Part shown: piece after piece, positions 16,848-25,876 of the stretch
How positions within the stretch are numbered: position 1 is the stretch's first letter
How the letters are laid out: every line of letters starts with the position of its first letter
NCBI RefSeq assembly: GCF_009601505.1
Contig: NZ_WITC01000033.1
Span: forward strand, 98,549-162,548
Length of the DNA: 64,000 nucleotides
Source of the DNA: Sinorhizobium terangae
Lineage (GTDB): Bacteria; Pseudomonadota; Alphaproteobacteria; Rhizobiales; Rhizobiaceae
Reading direction: 5' to 3'
The notes under the pieces: model-generated
The model's input: only the letters and a program-made list of their open reading frames with translations
Database searches by the model: none
What the model was told of the DNA's origin: nothing
Position numbers and translations under genes: made by a program

Positions 16848-17891
16848 TCAGTCGAGCGCGGCAAGTACCGCCGCCGCGATGGTTTCGGTTCTGTCTCTCC
16901 CCGGCACCGTGCCGATGCCGCGGGCCGTCGTTCTTTCGAGCGCGGCCATGACCCTTCGCGAGGCATCTTGTTGTCCGAGATGGTCGATCATCATGGCGCC
17001 GGACCAAATGGCAGCGATGGGGTTTGCGATGCCAAGATGGGCGATGTCCGGAGCGGAGCCGTGCACCGGCTCGAACATCGAAGGGGCACTCCTGTCGGGA
17101 TTGATGTTTGCGGAGGCGGCAAAACCCAAGCCGCCCTGAATGGCAGCGCCAAGATCGGTCAGGATGTCGCCGAAGAGGTTCGAGGCGACTACGACATCGA
17201 GTGTCTCGGGCGCCATCACCATGCGCGCGGCCATGGCGTCGATGTGATAGCTCGTCACCTCGACATCCGCGTATTCGGCAGCGAGCTCTCGCGTAATCTC
17301 ATCCCAGAACACCATGGAGAATTTCTGGGCGTTGGATTTGGTCACCGAAGCGAGCTTGCCGCGACGTTGACGCGCCTGCTCGAAGCCGAAGCGCAGGATC
17401 CGCTCGACGCCCGCACGGGTGAAGATCGAGGTCTCAACCGCGACCTCGTCGGCCGTTCCCTGATGCACGCGGCCGCCGGCTCCGGAATATTCGCCCTCGG
17501 TATTCTCGCGAATGCAGAGTATGTCGAAGGCTTCGGCCTTCAGCGGCCCCTGCACACCCGGCAGAAGCCGGTGCGGGCGAATATTGGCATATTGCACGAA
17601 GGCCTTGCGGATCGGCAGCAGCAGCCCGTGCAGCGAAACGGAATCCGGCACTTCGGCGGGCCAGCCCACGGCTCCGAGCAGAATCGCGTCAAAGCGGCGA
17701 AGCGTCTCGAGGCCGTCCTCCGGCATCATCGCGCCGGTCTCCTTGTAGAAGGCGCAGGACCACGGAAAGGGCGTACTGGTGAGCGTGAACCCGGAGTGCG
17801 TGGCGACGGTGGACAGAACCTGCCAGGCCGCATCGGTCACGTCCTGGCCGATTCCGTCGCCGGGGATGAGTGCGATCGAATAGGATTTCAT
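16848..17891 (-). CDS. Tartrate/D-malate/isopropylmalate dehydrogenase family protein (TtuC-like)
   Basis: A 347-residue NAD-dependent beta-decarboxylating dehydrogenase. It has the N-terminal IALIPGDGIGQDV, the TtuC-like FPWSCAFYKETGAMMPEDGL, the substrate arginine region NIRPHRLLPGV, REN TEGEYSGAGG, and the metal aspartates in SNLFGDILTDLGAAIQGG followed by MFEPVHGSAPDIAHLG. TtuC-type enzymes oxidise tartrate, D-malate or related 2-hydroxy acids. It sits between two aldehyde dehydrogenase genes with gaps of 13 and 9 bases, so it should act on a hydroxy-acid product of the same pathway. Tartrate itself is a guess. Confidence 0.9.
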   Translation of the reverse strand: MKSYSIALIPGDGIGQDVTDAAWQVLSTVATHSGFTLTSTPFPWSCAFYKETGAMMPEDGLETLRRFDAILLGAVGWPAEVPDSVSLHGLLLPIRKAFVQYANIRPHRLLPGVQGPLKAEAFDILCIRENTEGEYSGAGGRVHQGTADEVAVETSIFTRAGVERILRFGFEQARQRRGKLASVTKSNAQKFSMVFWDEITRELAAEYADVEVTSYHIDAMAARMVMAPETLDVVVASNLFGDILTDLGAAIQGGLGFAASANINPDRSAPSMFEPVHGSAPDIAHLGIANPIAAIWSGAMMIDHLGQQDASRRVMAALERTTARGIGTVPGRDRTETIAAAVLAALD

Positions 17892-17900
17892 TGAAGCTCC

Positions 17901-19364
17901 CTAGAGGCTGATGAGCACGCTCTTGCTCTTGCGGTTGGCATGGTACGCCTCGCGGCCGAGATCCTTACCGATGCCGGAGCGCTTGTAGCCGCCGGTCGGC
18001 AGGATGTGGTCGCGCGAGCGGCTGTAGCGGTTGACCCAGACGGTGCCGGCCTCAAGCCGCTGCGTCAGCCGCAGGGCGCGCGACAGGTTGCGGGTGAAGA
18101 GGCCGGCGGCAAGACCGTAGGTCGGGTGATCGGCGAGAGCGAGCGCCTCATCCTCGTCGGCGAAAGTCTGCAGGGTGAGGACCGGCCCGAAGATTTCCTC
18201 GGTAATCGCTGGCGAGGAGCTGTCGCCCACGGCGATCAGCGTCGGTTGATAGAAATAGCCTGGCGCATCCATTGGGGCGCCTCCGAACAGGCATTCGCCG
18301 CCCGCTGCGACGGCCGCCTCGACGATGCCGTGGATGCGGTTTAACTGGCGCTTCGAGATGATCGGCGAGTATTCGCTCGCCTCGTCCCAGGTCGGCCCTG
18401 GCCTCGCAGCGTTCATGCGCGTGACGATCGCCTCGGCGAGTGGGGCGGCGATGCTTTCCTCCACGATCAGGCGGGAGCCGGCGACGCAGGCCTGGCCAGC
18501 ATTCGAAAGCATGCTCTGGGCGATCGCCGCCGCCGCCTTTTCGAGATCCGCATCGGCGAAGACCAGTTGTGGGCTCTTGCCGCCGAGCTCCAGCGTCATC
18601 GGCTTGATGCCGGTGCGCGCAATGTTGGCCATGATGACAGAGCCTGCGCCGGTCGAGCCGGTGAAGCTCACCTTGGCGATATCCGGGTGACCGGTGATGG
18701 CATTGCCGGTGACTGCTCCGTCGCCGAGCACGATATTTATGAGGCCGGCTGGCAGGCCGGCGCGGTTCGCGAGTTCGGCGAGATAGATGGTCGAAAACGG
18801 CGTCATTTCCGAGGGTTTCAGCACCACCGCATTGCCGGCCGCGAGCGCGGGACCGAGCTTCCAGGCGGCCATGGAAACGGGAAAGTTCCAGGGCGTGATG
18901 GCACCGACGACGCCATAGGGCTCGGTCATGATCATGCCGAGGCTGGCGTCGTCGGTCGGCACGAGATTGCTTCCTTCTTTGTCGGCGAATTCCGCGAAGA
19001 AGCGGATCTGCTCGGCGCTGACAGCAATGTCGCCGGCGACGAGATGACCAACGGGCCGGGTTGAGGAAAGCGCCTCGAGCCTGGCGAGGGTTTCCGCCTC
19101 GCTTTCGATCAGGTCTGCCCAGCGCTGCAGCACGACTGTGCGCTCGCGCGGCCGTACGCCGCCCCAGTTGCTCGCCTTGAGCGCCTTCTTGGCAGTTGCG
19201 ACGGCGCGGTCGACGAGCACCTCATCTGCAAGCGGGCAGCCTGCGTAAGGCTTGCCATCGGAGGGGCGTTGCATGTCGATGACACCTTCGGCCGGCACCA
19301 GTCGACCGCCGATGAAGTGCCCGATGGGCAAGGAGAGACTGTCCGGATCAAAGCTGAGTGTCAT
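17901..19364 (-). CDS. Aldehyde dehydrogenase (PuuC/aminoaldehyde dehydrogenase-like)
   Basis: A 487-residue NAD-dependent aldehyde dehydrogenase. The catalytic glutamate is in MTLELGGKSPQLVFADADLE and the cysteine in SNAGQACVAGSRLIVEE; ITPWNFPVSMAAWKLGPALA and SFTGSTGAGS form the NAD site. The sequence is closest in style to PuuC and betaine/aminobutyraldehyde dehydrogenases. The ATG at 19364 (MTLSFDP) follows GAGGA by seven bases. It is the promoter-proximal gene of the unit aldehyde dehydrogenase - TtuC-like - GabD-like and, with the PuuB-like oxidase at 13836, fits oxidation of an aminoaldehyde. Confidence 0.92.
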   Translation of the reverse strand: MTLSFDPDSLSLPIGHFIGGRLVPAEGVIDMQRPSDGKPYAGCPLADEVLVDRAVATAKKALKASNWGGVRPRERTVVLQRWADLIESEAETLARLEALSSTRPVGHLVAGDIAVSAEQIRFFAEFADKEGSNLVPTDDASLGMIMTEPYGVVGAITPWNFPVSMAAWKLGPALAAGNAVVLKPSEMTPFSTIYLAELANRAGLPAGLINIVLGDGAVTGNAITGHPDIAKVSFTGSTGAGSVIMANIARTGIKPMTLELGGKSPQLVFADADLEKAAAAIAQSMLSNAGQACVAGSRLIVEESIAAPLAEAIVTRMNAARPGPTWDEASEYSPIISKRQLNRIHGIVEAAVAAGGECLFGGAPMDAPGYFYQPTLIAVGDSSSPAITEEIFGPVLTLQTFADEDEALALADHPTYGLAAGLFTRNLSRALRLTQRLEAGTVWVNRYSRSRDHILPTGGYKRSGIGKDLGREAYHANRKSKSVLISL

Positions 19365-19396
19365 CGCGCGTCCTCGGCATGGGCTTGAACCCAACG

Positions 19397-19477
19397 CTAG
19401 TGGAGGAACGCGAGCAGCATGCATCGAGTGTTGATGCCGAGGCGGCGGAAAATTATGTTTTTGGCGGCATGACAGCC
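19397..19477 (-). pseudogene. Remnant of a LuxR-type helix-turn-helix C-terminus
   Basis: On the reverse strand about 26 codons before a TAG at 19397 read AAKNIIFRRLGINTR then CMLLAFLH, matching the recognition-helix end of LuxR/FixJ DNA-binding domains (…VKNHVNNIFRKLGVxxR…). Nothing upstream in the frame continues the domain, so this is at most the tail of a destroyed gene. The match is short and made by eye. Confidence 0.35.
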
Positions 19478-19730
19478 AAATCTTCGGTGGTCACTCGGAC
19501 GCCAGCCGTGCGACGGGTCGGCAAAGGTGGAGGCGATCCGAGGAGGGCGCGAGGAAGAGAAAGCTCCGCCGCGCTGGCCGGCAGCAGAGAGACGTCAGAT
19601 AATCCAGCGGAGACGGCGCGGCCGGCGATGACACGCCCGCAGACCAGAGAGCGTGCCATCTTCATCATAATGTACTGAGAATAGCTCGTGCGCGACCTGG
19701 AAGACGATCGGTCGCGGGGCATCGGCGTTC

Positions 19731-20297
19731 TGGTTCACGGGACAGAACGGAATATACGGGAGGCTCGATCCCGCGACGGGCGACATGAAACTCTTCGAGG
19801 CTCCGGAGGGACGCGGTCCGTACGGCATTGCTGCGACCCCGGACGGAGAAGTCTATTTCGTGTCGCTGGCCGGCAGTTATTTGGCAAGGATCGACCGCGA
19901 TGGCGGCGAAGCCGAAGTGATCGAGCCCCCGACCAAGAACCAGGGCGCGCGCCGCGTCTGGTCAGACAGCCAGGGGCGGCTCTGGATCTCCGAATGGAAC
20001 TCGGGGCAGGTGTCAATGTGTGATCCGCGCGACAGGAGCTGGAACGCCTGGCGGGTGCCGGGAGACAATCCGCGCGTCTACGCGGTCTATGTGGACGAGC
20101 GCGATGTTGTCTGGCTCTCGGATTTTGGCGGGAATGCGATCCACGCCTTCGATCCACGTACAGAGAAATTCACCACCTTTCCCAAGTCTCAGGAAGGCGC
20201 CGATGTCCGCCAGATAAACGGCCGGAAGGGAGAGGTCTGGCTACCCGAGTCCGGCGCCGACCGATTGGTCGTGATCCGCACCGATCGGACCGAGTGA
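19731..20297 (+). pseudogene. 5'-truncated virginiamycin B lyase-like beta-propeller gene
   Basis: The frame gives repeated propeller blades typical of Vgb/streptogramin lyase relatives: WFTGQNGIYGRLDPATGDM, GRGPYGIAATPDGEVYF, GARRVWSDSQGRLWISEWN, AVYVDERDVVWLSDFGGNA and a terminal RKGEVWLPESGADRLVVIR. Homology begins at 19731 without a start codon (first ATG 19785), and only about 190 of the usual 290-350 residues remain; the first blades and any signal peptide are missing. The upstream 19365-19730 has no other coding sequence except a possible LuxR tail. A truncated, probably non-functional gene; a short protein from ATG 19785 cannot be excluded. Confidence 0.7.
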
Positions 20298-20383
20298 CGT
20301 TTGCGACCACAACTGCAGCACTTCTTGTCTCGGCAGTCGATCGCGACCCCGCGTAAGAGGCACCCAGGCGCGCGGCATCCGCG

Positions 20384-21253
20384 TCAACACGATCGAATTA
20401 GGCGGAAGATTTCGCTCGGAGCATCCGTCGTGATCTGACGCACTTTCGCTTCCACGAGCGTACGCAGCGTGGCGTCGCTGATGGCCGGACCGGGGTTGAC
20501 CGTCCAGGCATCTGTCTCGATCCCGAGGTCCAACAGGCGCTGAACGAGCGGGAAGCCTTGGGTTTCCGCGGCAACAATGGCGTCGAACCGGAGATAGGCG
20601 AGGCTCACGCCGGTCCTGTGCCGTTCCATGTGGCGCAGGAGCCGCTCCGGGTCGCGGAGAGCCGGTTGGCGGGACACCGCCAGCATCGGGTCGTAGCCGA
20701 GCCGGGCGCCGGGAATGGCGGCGACGAGGCGACGTGCCTCATCGAGATGATGCGACCCGACGACGATGGCATCCGCCAGCCCGGCGACGGCGGCTGCCGC
20801 ATCCGCGACCGCCGAATCCGGAACCGCGTGCCGTTCGAGCAGCTTGAGGTCGAGCTGAAGGTTTGCCGACGGCGCTCTCGGCAGCCGTCGCAGCGGAGCC
20901 ACCAGTTCGGCGAGCGATAGCACCGGCGCATCGGGGTCGGGGTCGCCGTCGGCATCCCGGTGGAAAAGCCCGCTCATCGATGCGATCGGCGTGCGCGAAA
21001 CATGTCCGCGGCCGGTCGTCGAAGGGCCGAGTGTCGGATCGTGAAGGACGGCGAAGCGGTCATCGGCGGTGGCGAGCATGTCGATCTCGAGGCTCGCGCC
21101 GAGCTGCCAGCCGAGGGCGAGATTGGACCGTATGAAGGGCGCTTGGGTGGGCTGCCTGCGCAGCTTGTGCCACTTGAGCCGGATAGGGCCGTGAGGGCCC
21201 TCGACCGCCACCGGCGTGGTCGGTGTCCGATTGTTTATATCAAAGGCTGTCAC
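20384..21253 (-). CDS. Glycerophosphodiester phosphodiesterase family protein, atypical active site
   Basis: A 289-residue GDPD-family (PI-PLC-like TIM barrel) protein if the GTG at 21253 is used, which has AAGGAGAAGGA about seven bases upstream; ATG 21313 lacks a ribosome site. The metal-site pair is visible in GASLEIDMLATADDRFAVLHDPTLG (E-x-D and the downstream H-D), and TGRG follows. The first catalytic histidine motif HRG is missing: the equivalent region reads WHKLRRQ. GDPDs hydrolyse glycerophosphodiesters to glycerol-3-phosphate and an alcohol. It is the last gene of the Ugp-like operon, 40 bases after the ATPase gene, and has a canonical paralogue at 26996. Activity may be altered. 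Confidence 0.8.
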   Translation of the reverse strand: MTAFDINNRTPTTPVAVEGPHGPIRLKWHKLRRQPTQAPFIRSNLALGWQLGASLEIDMLATADDRFAVLHDPTLGPSTTGRGHVSRTPIASMSGLFHRDADGDPDPDAPVLSLAELVAPLRRLPRAPSANLQLDLKLLERHAVPDSAVADAAAAVAGLADAIVVGSHHLDEARRLVAAIPGARLGYDPMLAVSRQPALRDPERLLRHMERHRTGVSLAYLRFDAIVAAETQGFPLVQRLLDLGIETDAWTVNPGPAISDATLRTLVEAKVRQITTDAPSEIFRLIRSC

Positions 21254-21293
21254 CGTGCGTCCTTCTCCTTCGAGCGGCTGCCGCTCGATTCTG

Positions 21294-22358
21294 TCAAATG
21301 GGTGCACGGACATGCGCGCCGGCGATGAGTTTTTGTCCCTTCGTCTCGAAGACGAGCGAATTCTCGGGCTGAAAACCGATCCGTACCTCTTCGCCTGTCG
21401 AGTGCCCGGCCGCGGAACCCTGTTCGAGCACGCGAACGGCGCCCATGCCGGTCTCGACGACATAAAGGATCTCGCGGCCCATCGGCTCGATCTGGGCGAT
21501 ACGGCCGGCAAAACCGGTGTTGCCAAATCTGAGGTGTTCCGGCCGCAGCCCGACAGTCACCGACCCTGATGCGCCCTCGACCGGAAATCTGACGTCATTC
21601 ACGGTGACCGTTCCGCCATCGGCTTCGCCGGCAATGAGGTTGATGGGCGGGGAGCCGATGAAGCTGGCGACGAACAGGCTCGATGGCTTGAGATAGAGGT
21701 CGTCCGGCGTCCCGACTTGCTCGATCCGGCCGGCGCGCATGCAGATGATGCGATCGGCCATCGTCGTCGCCTCGATCTGATCATGCGTAACGAGGACGGT
21801 CGTGACGCCGAGCTGCGCATGCAGCGATTTGATCTCGGTCCGCATCGAAAGGCGGAGCGAAGCGTCGAGATTGGAGAGCGGCTCGTCGAGGAGCAGAAGC
21901 TTAGGCTCCTTCACCAGGGCGCGCGCAAGGGCGACGCGCTGCTGCTGACCGCCGGAAAGCTCGCTGGGGCGACGGTCCAACAGTTCCTCGACCCGGACAA
22001 GGTCCGCGGCGGCCTTCACCCGGGCAAGCGCTTCGTCGCGCGGCGTTTTCTTGAAGCGCAGCGGAAACAGGATGTTGTCGCGTACGCTCATGTGCGGGTA
22101 GAGTGCGTAGGATTGAAAGACGATACCGACATTGCGGTCGCGTGCCTCTACCTCGTTAACCACATGCCCGTCGAAGAGGAGCTCGCCGCCGCTTGGACGA
22201 TAGATGCCCGCGAGCATGAACAGGCTCGTTGACTTGCCGCAGCCGGAGGGGCCGAGAAGCGCGACGAATTCGCCGTCCTCTATGACGAGGTTCATATCGG
22301 GGATCACCTCGACCGCGCCGAAGCGCTTCACCACGTTGCGGAACTCAATCTTCGCCAT
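21294..22358 (-). CDS. Carbohydrate ABC transporter ATPase (UgpC/MalK family)
   Basis: A 354-residue CUT1-type ATPase. Residues 1-235 form the ABC domain with Walker A LLGPSGCGKSTS, Q-loop FQSYALYPHM, signature LSGGQQQRVALARAL and Walker B LLLLDEPLSNLDA; residues 240-354 form the MalK-type regulatory OB/TOBE domain (VGLRPEHLRF). It powers the two permeases encoded directly upstream. The order binding protein, permease, permease, ATPase, GDPD matches ugp-type glycerol-3-phosphate/glycerophosphodiester systems. A second ATPase of this family lies at 30665. Confidence 0.95.
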   Translation of the reverse strand: MAKIEFRNVVKRFGAVEVIPDMNLVIEDGEFVALLGPSGCGKSTSLFMLAGIYRPSGGELLFDGHVVNEVEARDRNVGIVFQSYALYPHMSVRDNILFPLRFKKTPRDEALARVKAAADLVRVEELLDRRPSELSGGQQQRVALARALVKEPKLLLLDEPLSNLDASLRLSMRTEIKSLHAQLGVTTVLVTHDQIEATTMADRIICMRAGRIEQVGTPDDLYLKPSSLFVASFIGSPPINLIAGEADGGTVTVNDVRFPVEGASGSVTVGLRPEHLRFGNTGFAGRIAQIEPMGREILYVVETGMGAVRVLEQGSAAGHSTGEEVRIGFQPENSLVFETKGQKLIAGAHVRAPI

Positions 22359-22363
22359 CGTCG

Positions 22364-23431
22364 TCAGCCCTTCACGCCGCCGATCGACATCTGCATGAGA
22401 TAGCGCTGCGCGGCCATATAAAGGATTAGACTCGGGACAAGGTAGAAGACGCCGACCGCAGAGACGACGCCATAGTCGACGCCCATGACATCATCGCGCA
22501 CCCAGTACATGTAAAGGCTCATCGTCCAATTGCTGTTCCTGATCAGGAACGTGAACACGAAGATGTACTCTTCCCACCCGCGGATGAAGGTGAAGACTGC
22601 GATAGCAAGGATACCGTTCCTCACCTGCGGCAGCACCACGCTCACAAATGCCTGCCGCCGTGACGCGCCGTCGGTCAGCGCGCTCATCTCGATGTCCCAC
22701 GGCACGGCGTCGAAGAAGCCCTTCATGATGAAAATCGCAAATGGCAGCTCGAATGCGACAAGCACAATTATGACGCCGGAAAGCGTGTCGAGGAGCCCGA
22801 TCCAGTAAAGCATCAGGAACATCGGTACGATCAGCGTTAGCACGGGGAATGCGTGGAGCACCAGGAGCGAGCGCAGCATCGAGGAGCGGCCGGGGAACTG
22901 AAAGCGCGACAAGTAGTAGGCTGCCAACGAGGCGACAGTAACGACGATTGTCGTCTGCGCGCCGGCGATCAGGATCGAGTTGCCGAAGGCATGCCAGACG
23001 TTGGGAAACTGGACCGCTCCTTTGACTTCCCCGATCCGCGACCGCACGACCGAAGCGAAGTCCGGTTCCCACAGGAAGATGAAATTCCCGAGGTGGAGGT
23101 CGGGGCCGACCAGCAGGGCGAAGGCGACGATAGCGATTGCCGCGACTGCGGCAAGGCCGACCCACAACTGGCGCCGGCTTTGCGCGAGCGCGGTCGTGAG
23201 CCAGAAGGCGACGACGGCGGGAATGACCACGGCCATCGAGCGCCACAGAACCGCCGTGTCGGCGACGCCGGTTTTGGCCGAGAAGGCGATGGTGACGAGC
23301 CAGAAATAGGGGAGGATGATCGGCAGGGACACGGCGATCAGGAAGGCATAGAGGACGACCGCCTTGGTGCGTCGGGCGGTCCGCGCCCGCGCGGCCAATG
23401 CGTCCCAGTCGACCATTGCCCGCGCGGCCAT
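22364..23431 (-). CDS. Carbohydrate ABC transporter permease (UgpE/MalG family), long form
   Basis: A 355-residue MalG-type permease, about 75 residues longer than usual. The extra length comes from two hydrophobic segments after TM1 (about 57-75, SMAVVIPAVVAFWLTTALA, and 80-100, LWVGLAAVAAIAIVAFALL) before the conserved core. The coupling EAA loop reads EMSALTDGASRRQAFVSVVLP. The ATG at 23431 (MAARAMVDWD) lies just past the stop of the partner permease. It forms the inner-membrane channel with the 23433-24386 product. The added membrane pair is unusual for the family and seen in only some Rhizobiales homologues as far as I recall. Confidence 0.92.
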   Translation of the reverse strand: MAARAMVDWDALAARARTARRTKAVVLYAFLIAVSLPIILPYFWLVTIAFSAKTGVADTAVLWRSMAVVIPAVVAFWLTTALAQSRRQLWVGLAAVAAIAIVAFALLVGPDLHLGNFIFLWEPDFASVVRSRIGEVKGAVQFPNVWHAFGNSILIAGAQTTIVVTVASLAAYYLSRFQFPGRSSMLRSLLVLHAFPVLTLIVPMFLMLYWIGLLDTLSGVIIVLVAFELPFAIFIMKGFFDAVPWDIEMSALTDGASRRQAFVSVVLPQVRNGILAIAVFTFIRGWEEYIFVFTFLIRNSNWTMSLYMYWVRDDVMGVDYGVVSAVGVFYLVPSLILYMAAQRYLMQMSIGGVKG

Positions 23432-23432
23432 C

Positions 23433-24386
23433 TCAATGCACCTCGATGCGCGGGCGCTGCAGCAGGCGCTCCATATCGAAGAAGCGCCAGCCGATGAGCG
23501 CGACGACGACGCCAATCACGATGAGGAAAAGTGCCAGCGCGGCTCCATAGCCGTATTGGCCGCTCTCGAAGGCACGACGGTACACGTAGAGCGCATAGAC
23601 GGTGGTGTCGTAAAATGGACCGCCCTTGGTGAGCAGCAGGATGTATTCGAAGCTGACCAGCAGCGAGAGTGTCTGGTAGATTGTCACGAAGCTGATCGGC
23701 CAACGCAGTGCCGGTAGGGTGATGAAGCGGACCTTCGCCAAGGTTCCGGCTCCGTCCACCGCTGCGGCGTGGAACAGGTGCTCGGGAATCCCGCGGATCG
23801 CGGCGGTGAAGATGATCATGCCCATCGAAGCGCCGATGAAGCCGTTCGAGATGATGATGAGCGCAATCGGCGCCGAGGTCAGGAGGTCGAGCGGCGCGTC
23901 GAGGCCGAACGCCTGCATGAGCACCTGGTTTACGAGGCCGGCTTCGGTGGGGCTCACCGCCCACAGCCAGAGTAGGATGTAGAGGACCGACGGGCTCATC
24001 CGCGGCAGCAGCCACACACCTCGGAAGAAACTGCCGGAAACATTCCTGATCGCGGTGGTGGTAATGGCGAGGATCAGGCCAAAGGTCACGTTGAAGATCG
24101 CCAGCGTGCCGAAGACATAGACGAACGTTAGTCCGATGACCTGCGACAAGCGGCGATCGGTTCTAAAAACCTTCTCGTACTGCTCCATGGTGAACTCGCT
24201 GATTCGGAGCGAGCGGCTGAGGTCGGTGAACGACACAGTGATGTCGATGATCACCGGGACGAGGAAGAAAAGGACTGTGAGGACGATCGCGGGACCGAGA
24301 AAGAGCACGAAGTTCGTGCGCCTGCGGACCGCCGATCCCGCACGGCCGCGTCGCTCGATCGTGAGTTCATCTCTTATCGTCGTCAT
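23433..24386 (-). CDS. Carbohydrate ABC transporter permease (UgpA/MalF family)
   Basis: A 317-residue MalF/UgpA-type permease with six membrane segments, beginning with FVLFLGPAIVLTVLFFLVPVII, and the coupling loop FHAAAVDGAGTLAKVRFITLPAL. The ATG at 24386 (MTTIRDEL) is preceded by GGGAC; the frame reaches 24416. It is the second gene of the operon after the binding protein and is almost contiguous with the MalG-type permease. Substrate specificity comes from the binding protein. Confidence 0.94.
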   Translation of the reverse strand: MTTIRDELTIERRGRAGSAVRRRTNFVLFLGPAIVLTVLFFLVPVIIDITVSFTDLSRSLRISEFTMEQYEKVFRTDRRLSQVIGLTFVYVFGTLAIFNVTFGLILAITTTAIRNVSGSFFRGVWLLPRMSPSVLYILLWLWAVSPTEAGLVNQVLMQAFGLDAPLDLLTSAPIALIIISNGFIGASMGMIIFTAAIRGIPEHLFHAAAVDGAGTLAKVRFITLPALRWPISFVTIYQTLSLLVSFEYILLLTKGGPFYDTTVYALYVYRRAFESGQYGYGAALALFLIVIGVVVALIGWRFFDMERLLQRPRIEVH

Positions 24387-24455
24387 CGTTTGTCCCGCAC
24401 GGAGGCCGTCTCGCAACCGTCGACCCGTGCGCCGTGCCGACGAGACCGCCCGGAC

Positions 24456-25829
24456 CTATTTGACGGTCACGTCTTCGAGGGTCGCCGATGCCTCTTCGAT
24501 GACGAAATCGGCCGCTTGCTCAGCCGACAGCCGCCCGGACTCTATGCCTTGAATTCCGGCAAAGATGATGCCGTTAAGCTCGCCAAACTGCGAGTTGTTG
24601 GGCAGGAACTTGGTGATCTTGAGCAGTTCCGTTGCCCTGGCGAGCGGCCAGGCCTTGGCATAGCGCGGGTCCTCGAGTTGCTCGGGTTTGATGCCGAGAT
24701 GCGTCGTTGTGACCGCATGATCGGTGTTGAGATCGACCGCTGAAGCGTGGCCAAGCAGGCGGACGGCGAGTTCCGGCTCCTTTGTGTCGGCCGCGATCGC
24801 ATAGACGATCGGGTGCGTCAGACTGACCGGCGCGCCGCCCTTCTGGGGTGCCGGCCCGGTGATCCAGCCCCAATCCGCGAAGAATGCCTTCTCGTCCTGC
24901 GGCAACCCGTAGGTCGGGAACGCGACGCTGCCGAGGTCCCAGATGCCGTACATCCAGAATGCGGCGTTGCCGGTGTAGAATTCCTTGCGCAGCGCGTCGA
25001 ACTCCATCGCCGTATTGTTGGCCGGGATGACCTTTTCCTTCACCCCGCGCTCGAACCAGCCGAAGGCGGCAGCAAGCTTGTCGCGCTCGAGGAGCAGCTT
25101 GCCGGTTGCCGGATCGACGAAGTCGTTGCCATAGGCGTTGAAGACCATGATGTAGTCCGGCCCCTTGTTCGGCCGGTGAAGCACGCCGTACTGAGCCTTC
25201 GTGTTGTCGACGACCTTCTTGGCGATCTCCAGCACCTCGTCCATCGTCAGGTCGCCCGACAGCGCCCGCTCCGGCATGGCGTCGACGAAGGCAGCGTCGT
25301 AGCCGGCCTCGCGCAGGAGCTTCTTGTTGTAGAAGAACATTCTCGCCTCGGCGTCCTGCGGAATAGCATAAATGCCGTCGGGACATTTCGCCGATGACCA
25401 GAGCGACGGAAAGATCGTGCCGAAGTGCTGAGGGTATTTCGCGATGTAATCATCGAGCTTGAGAACGAAGCCATCCTCCTGGAAGGCACAGATCCATTCG
25501 TGCGCTGCGATGAAGATATCGGGGCCCTCGCCGATGCCAAATACCTTGAGAAGCTGCAGTGCATCGTCGTCGAAACCCTTAGCGGGGCTCTCGCGCACGG
25601 CAACCTCGACGCGCTTGGGCGAGCCCTCGGCCTCGAGTTCCTTGTTCAACCGCTCGGCAGCCTTGACCACATTGCCTGGGCGCAGTGGCCCCGACGGATC
25701 CTGGCGCGACCAGAGCTCAAGCTTCACAGTTTCTTGCGCCAACAGGGGTGTTGCTGCAAGGAAGGCCGCACTGCCGGCCGCCAATGCTGCACTCAGAAGC
25801 GCAGCCGTTCCGATCCTCCAGTGAATCAT
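24456..25829 (-). CDS. Carbohydrate/glycerophosphodiester ABC transporter binding protein (UgpB/MalE family)
   Basis: A 457-residue family 1 extracellular solute-binding protein. The N-terminus is a Sec signal peptide (about 1-32, ending PLLAQ before ETVKLELWSRQD). The body has family features such as GIGEGPDIFIAAHEWI and FFYNKKLLREAGYD. The ATG at 25829 has GGGAGG nine bases upstream; an ATG at 25853 is in frame but lacks one. It is the first gene of the transporter operon and is divergent from a LacI regulator with a palindromic site between them. The flanking phosphodiesterases suggest a glycerophosphodiester or sugar phosphodiester ligand (inference). Confidence 0.92.
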   Translation of the reverse strand: MIHWRIGTAALLSAALAAGSAAFLAATPLLAQETVKLELWSRQDPSGPLRPGNVVKAAERLNKELEAEGSPKRVEVAVRESPAKGFDDDALQLLKVFGIGEGPDIFIAAHEWICAFQEDGFVLKLDDYIAKYPQHFGTIFPSLWSSAKCPDGIYAIPQDAEARMFFYNKKLLREAGYDAAFVDAMPERALSGDLTMDEVLEIAKKVVDNTKAQYGVLHRPNKGPDYIMVFNAYGNDFVDPATGKLLLERDKLAAAFGWFERGVKEKVIPANNTAMEFDALRKEFYTGNAAFWMYGIWDLGSVAFPTYGLPQDEKAFFADWGWITGPAPQKGGAPVSLTHPIVYAIAADTKEPELAVRLLGHASAVDLNTDHAVTTTHLGIKPEQLEDPRYAKAWPLARATELLKITKFLPNNSQFGELNGIIFAGIQGIESGRLSAEQAADFVIEEASATLEDVTVK

Positions 25830-25876
25830 CTGATTTCCTCCCAGCCGCGACACGCTTGCATCGTGCCGTCATTGAC

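Noticed and set aside
13836..19364. A complete putrescine (Puu) pathway
   Set aside because: PuuA- and PuuD-type genes are absent from the window, and the added HAD, GNAT and tartrate-type genes do not belong to that pathway.
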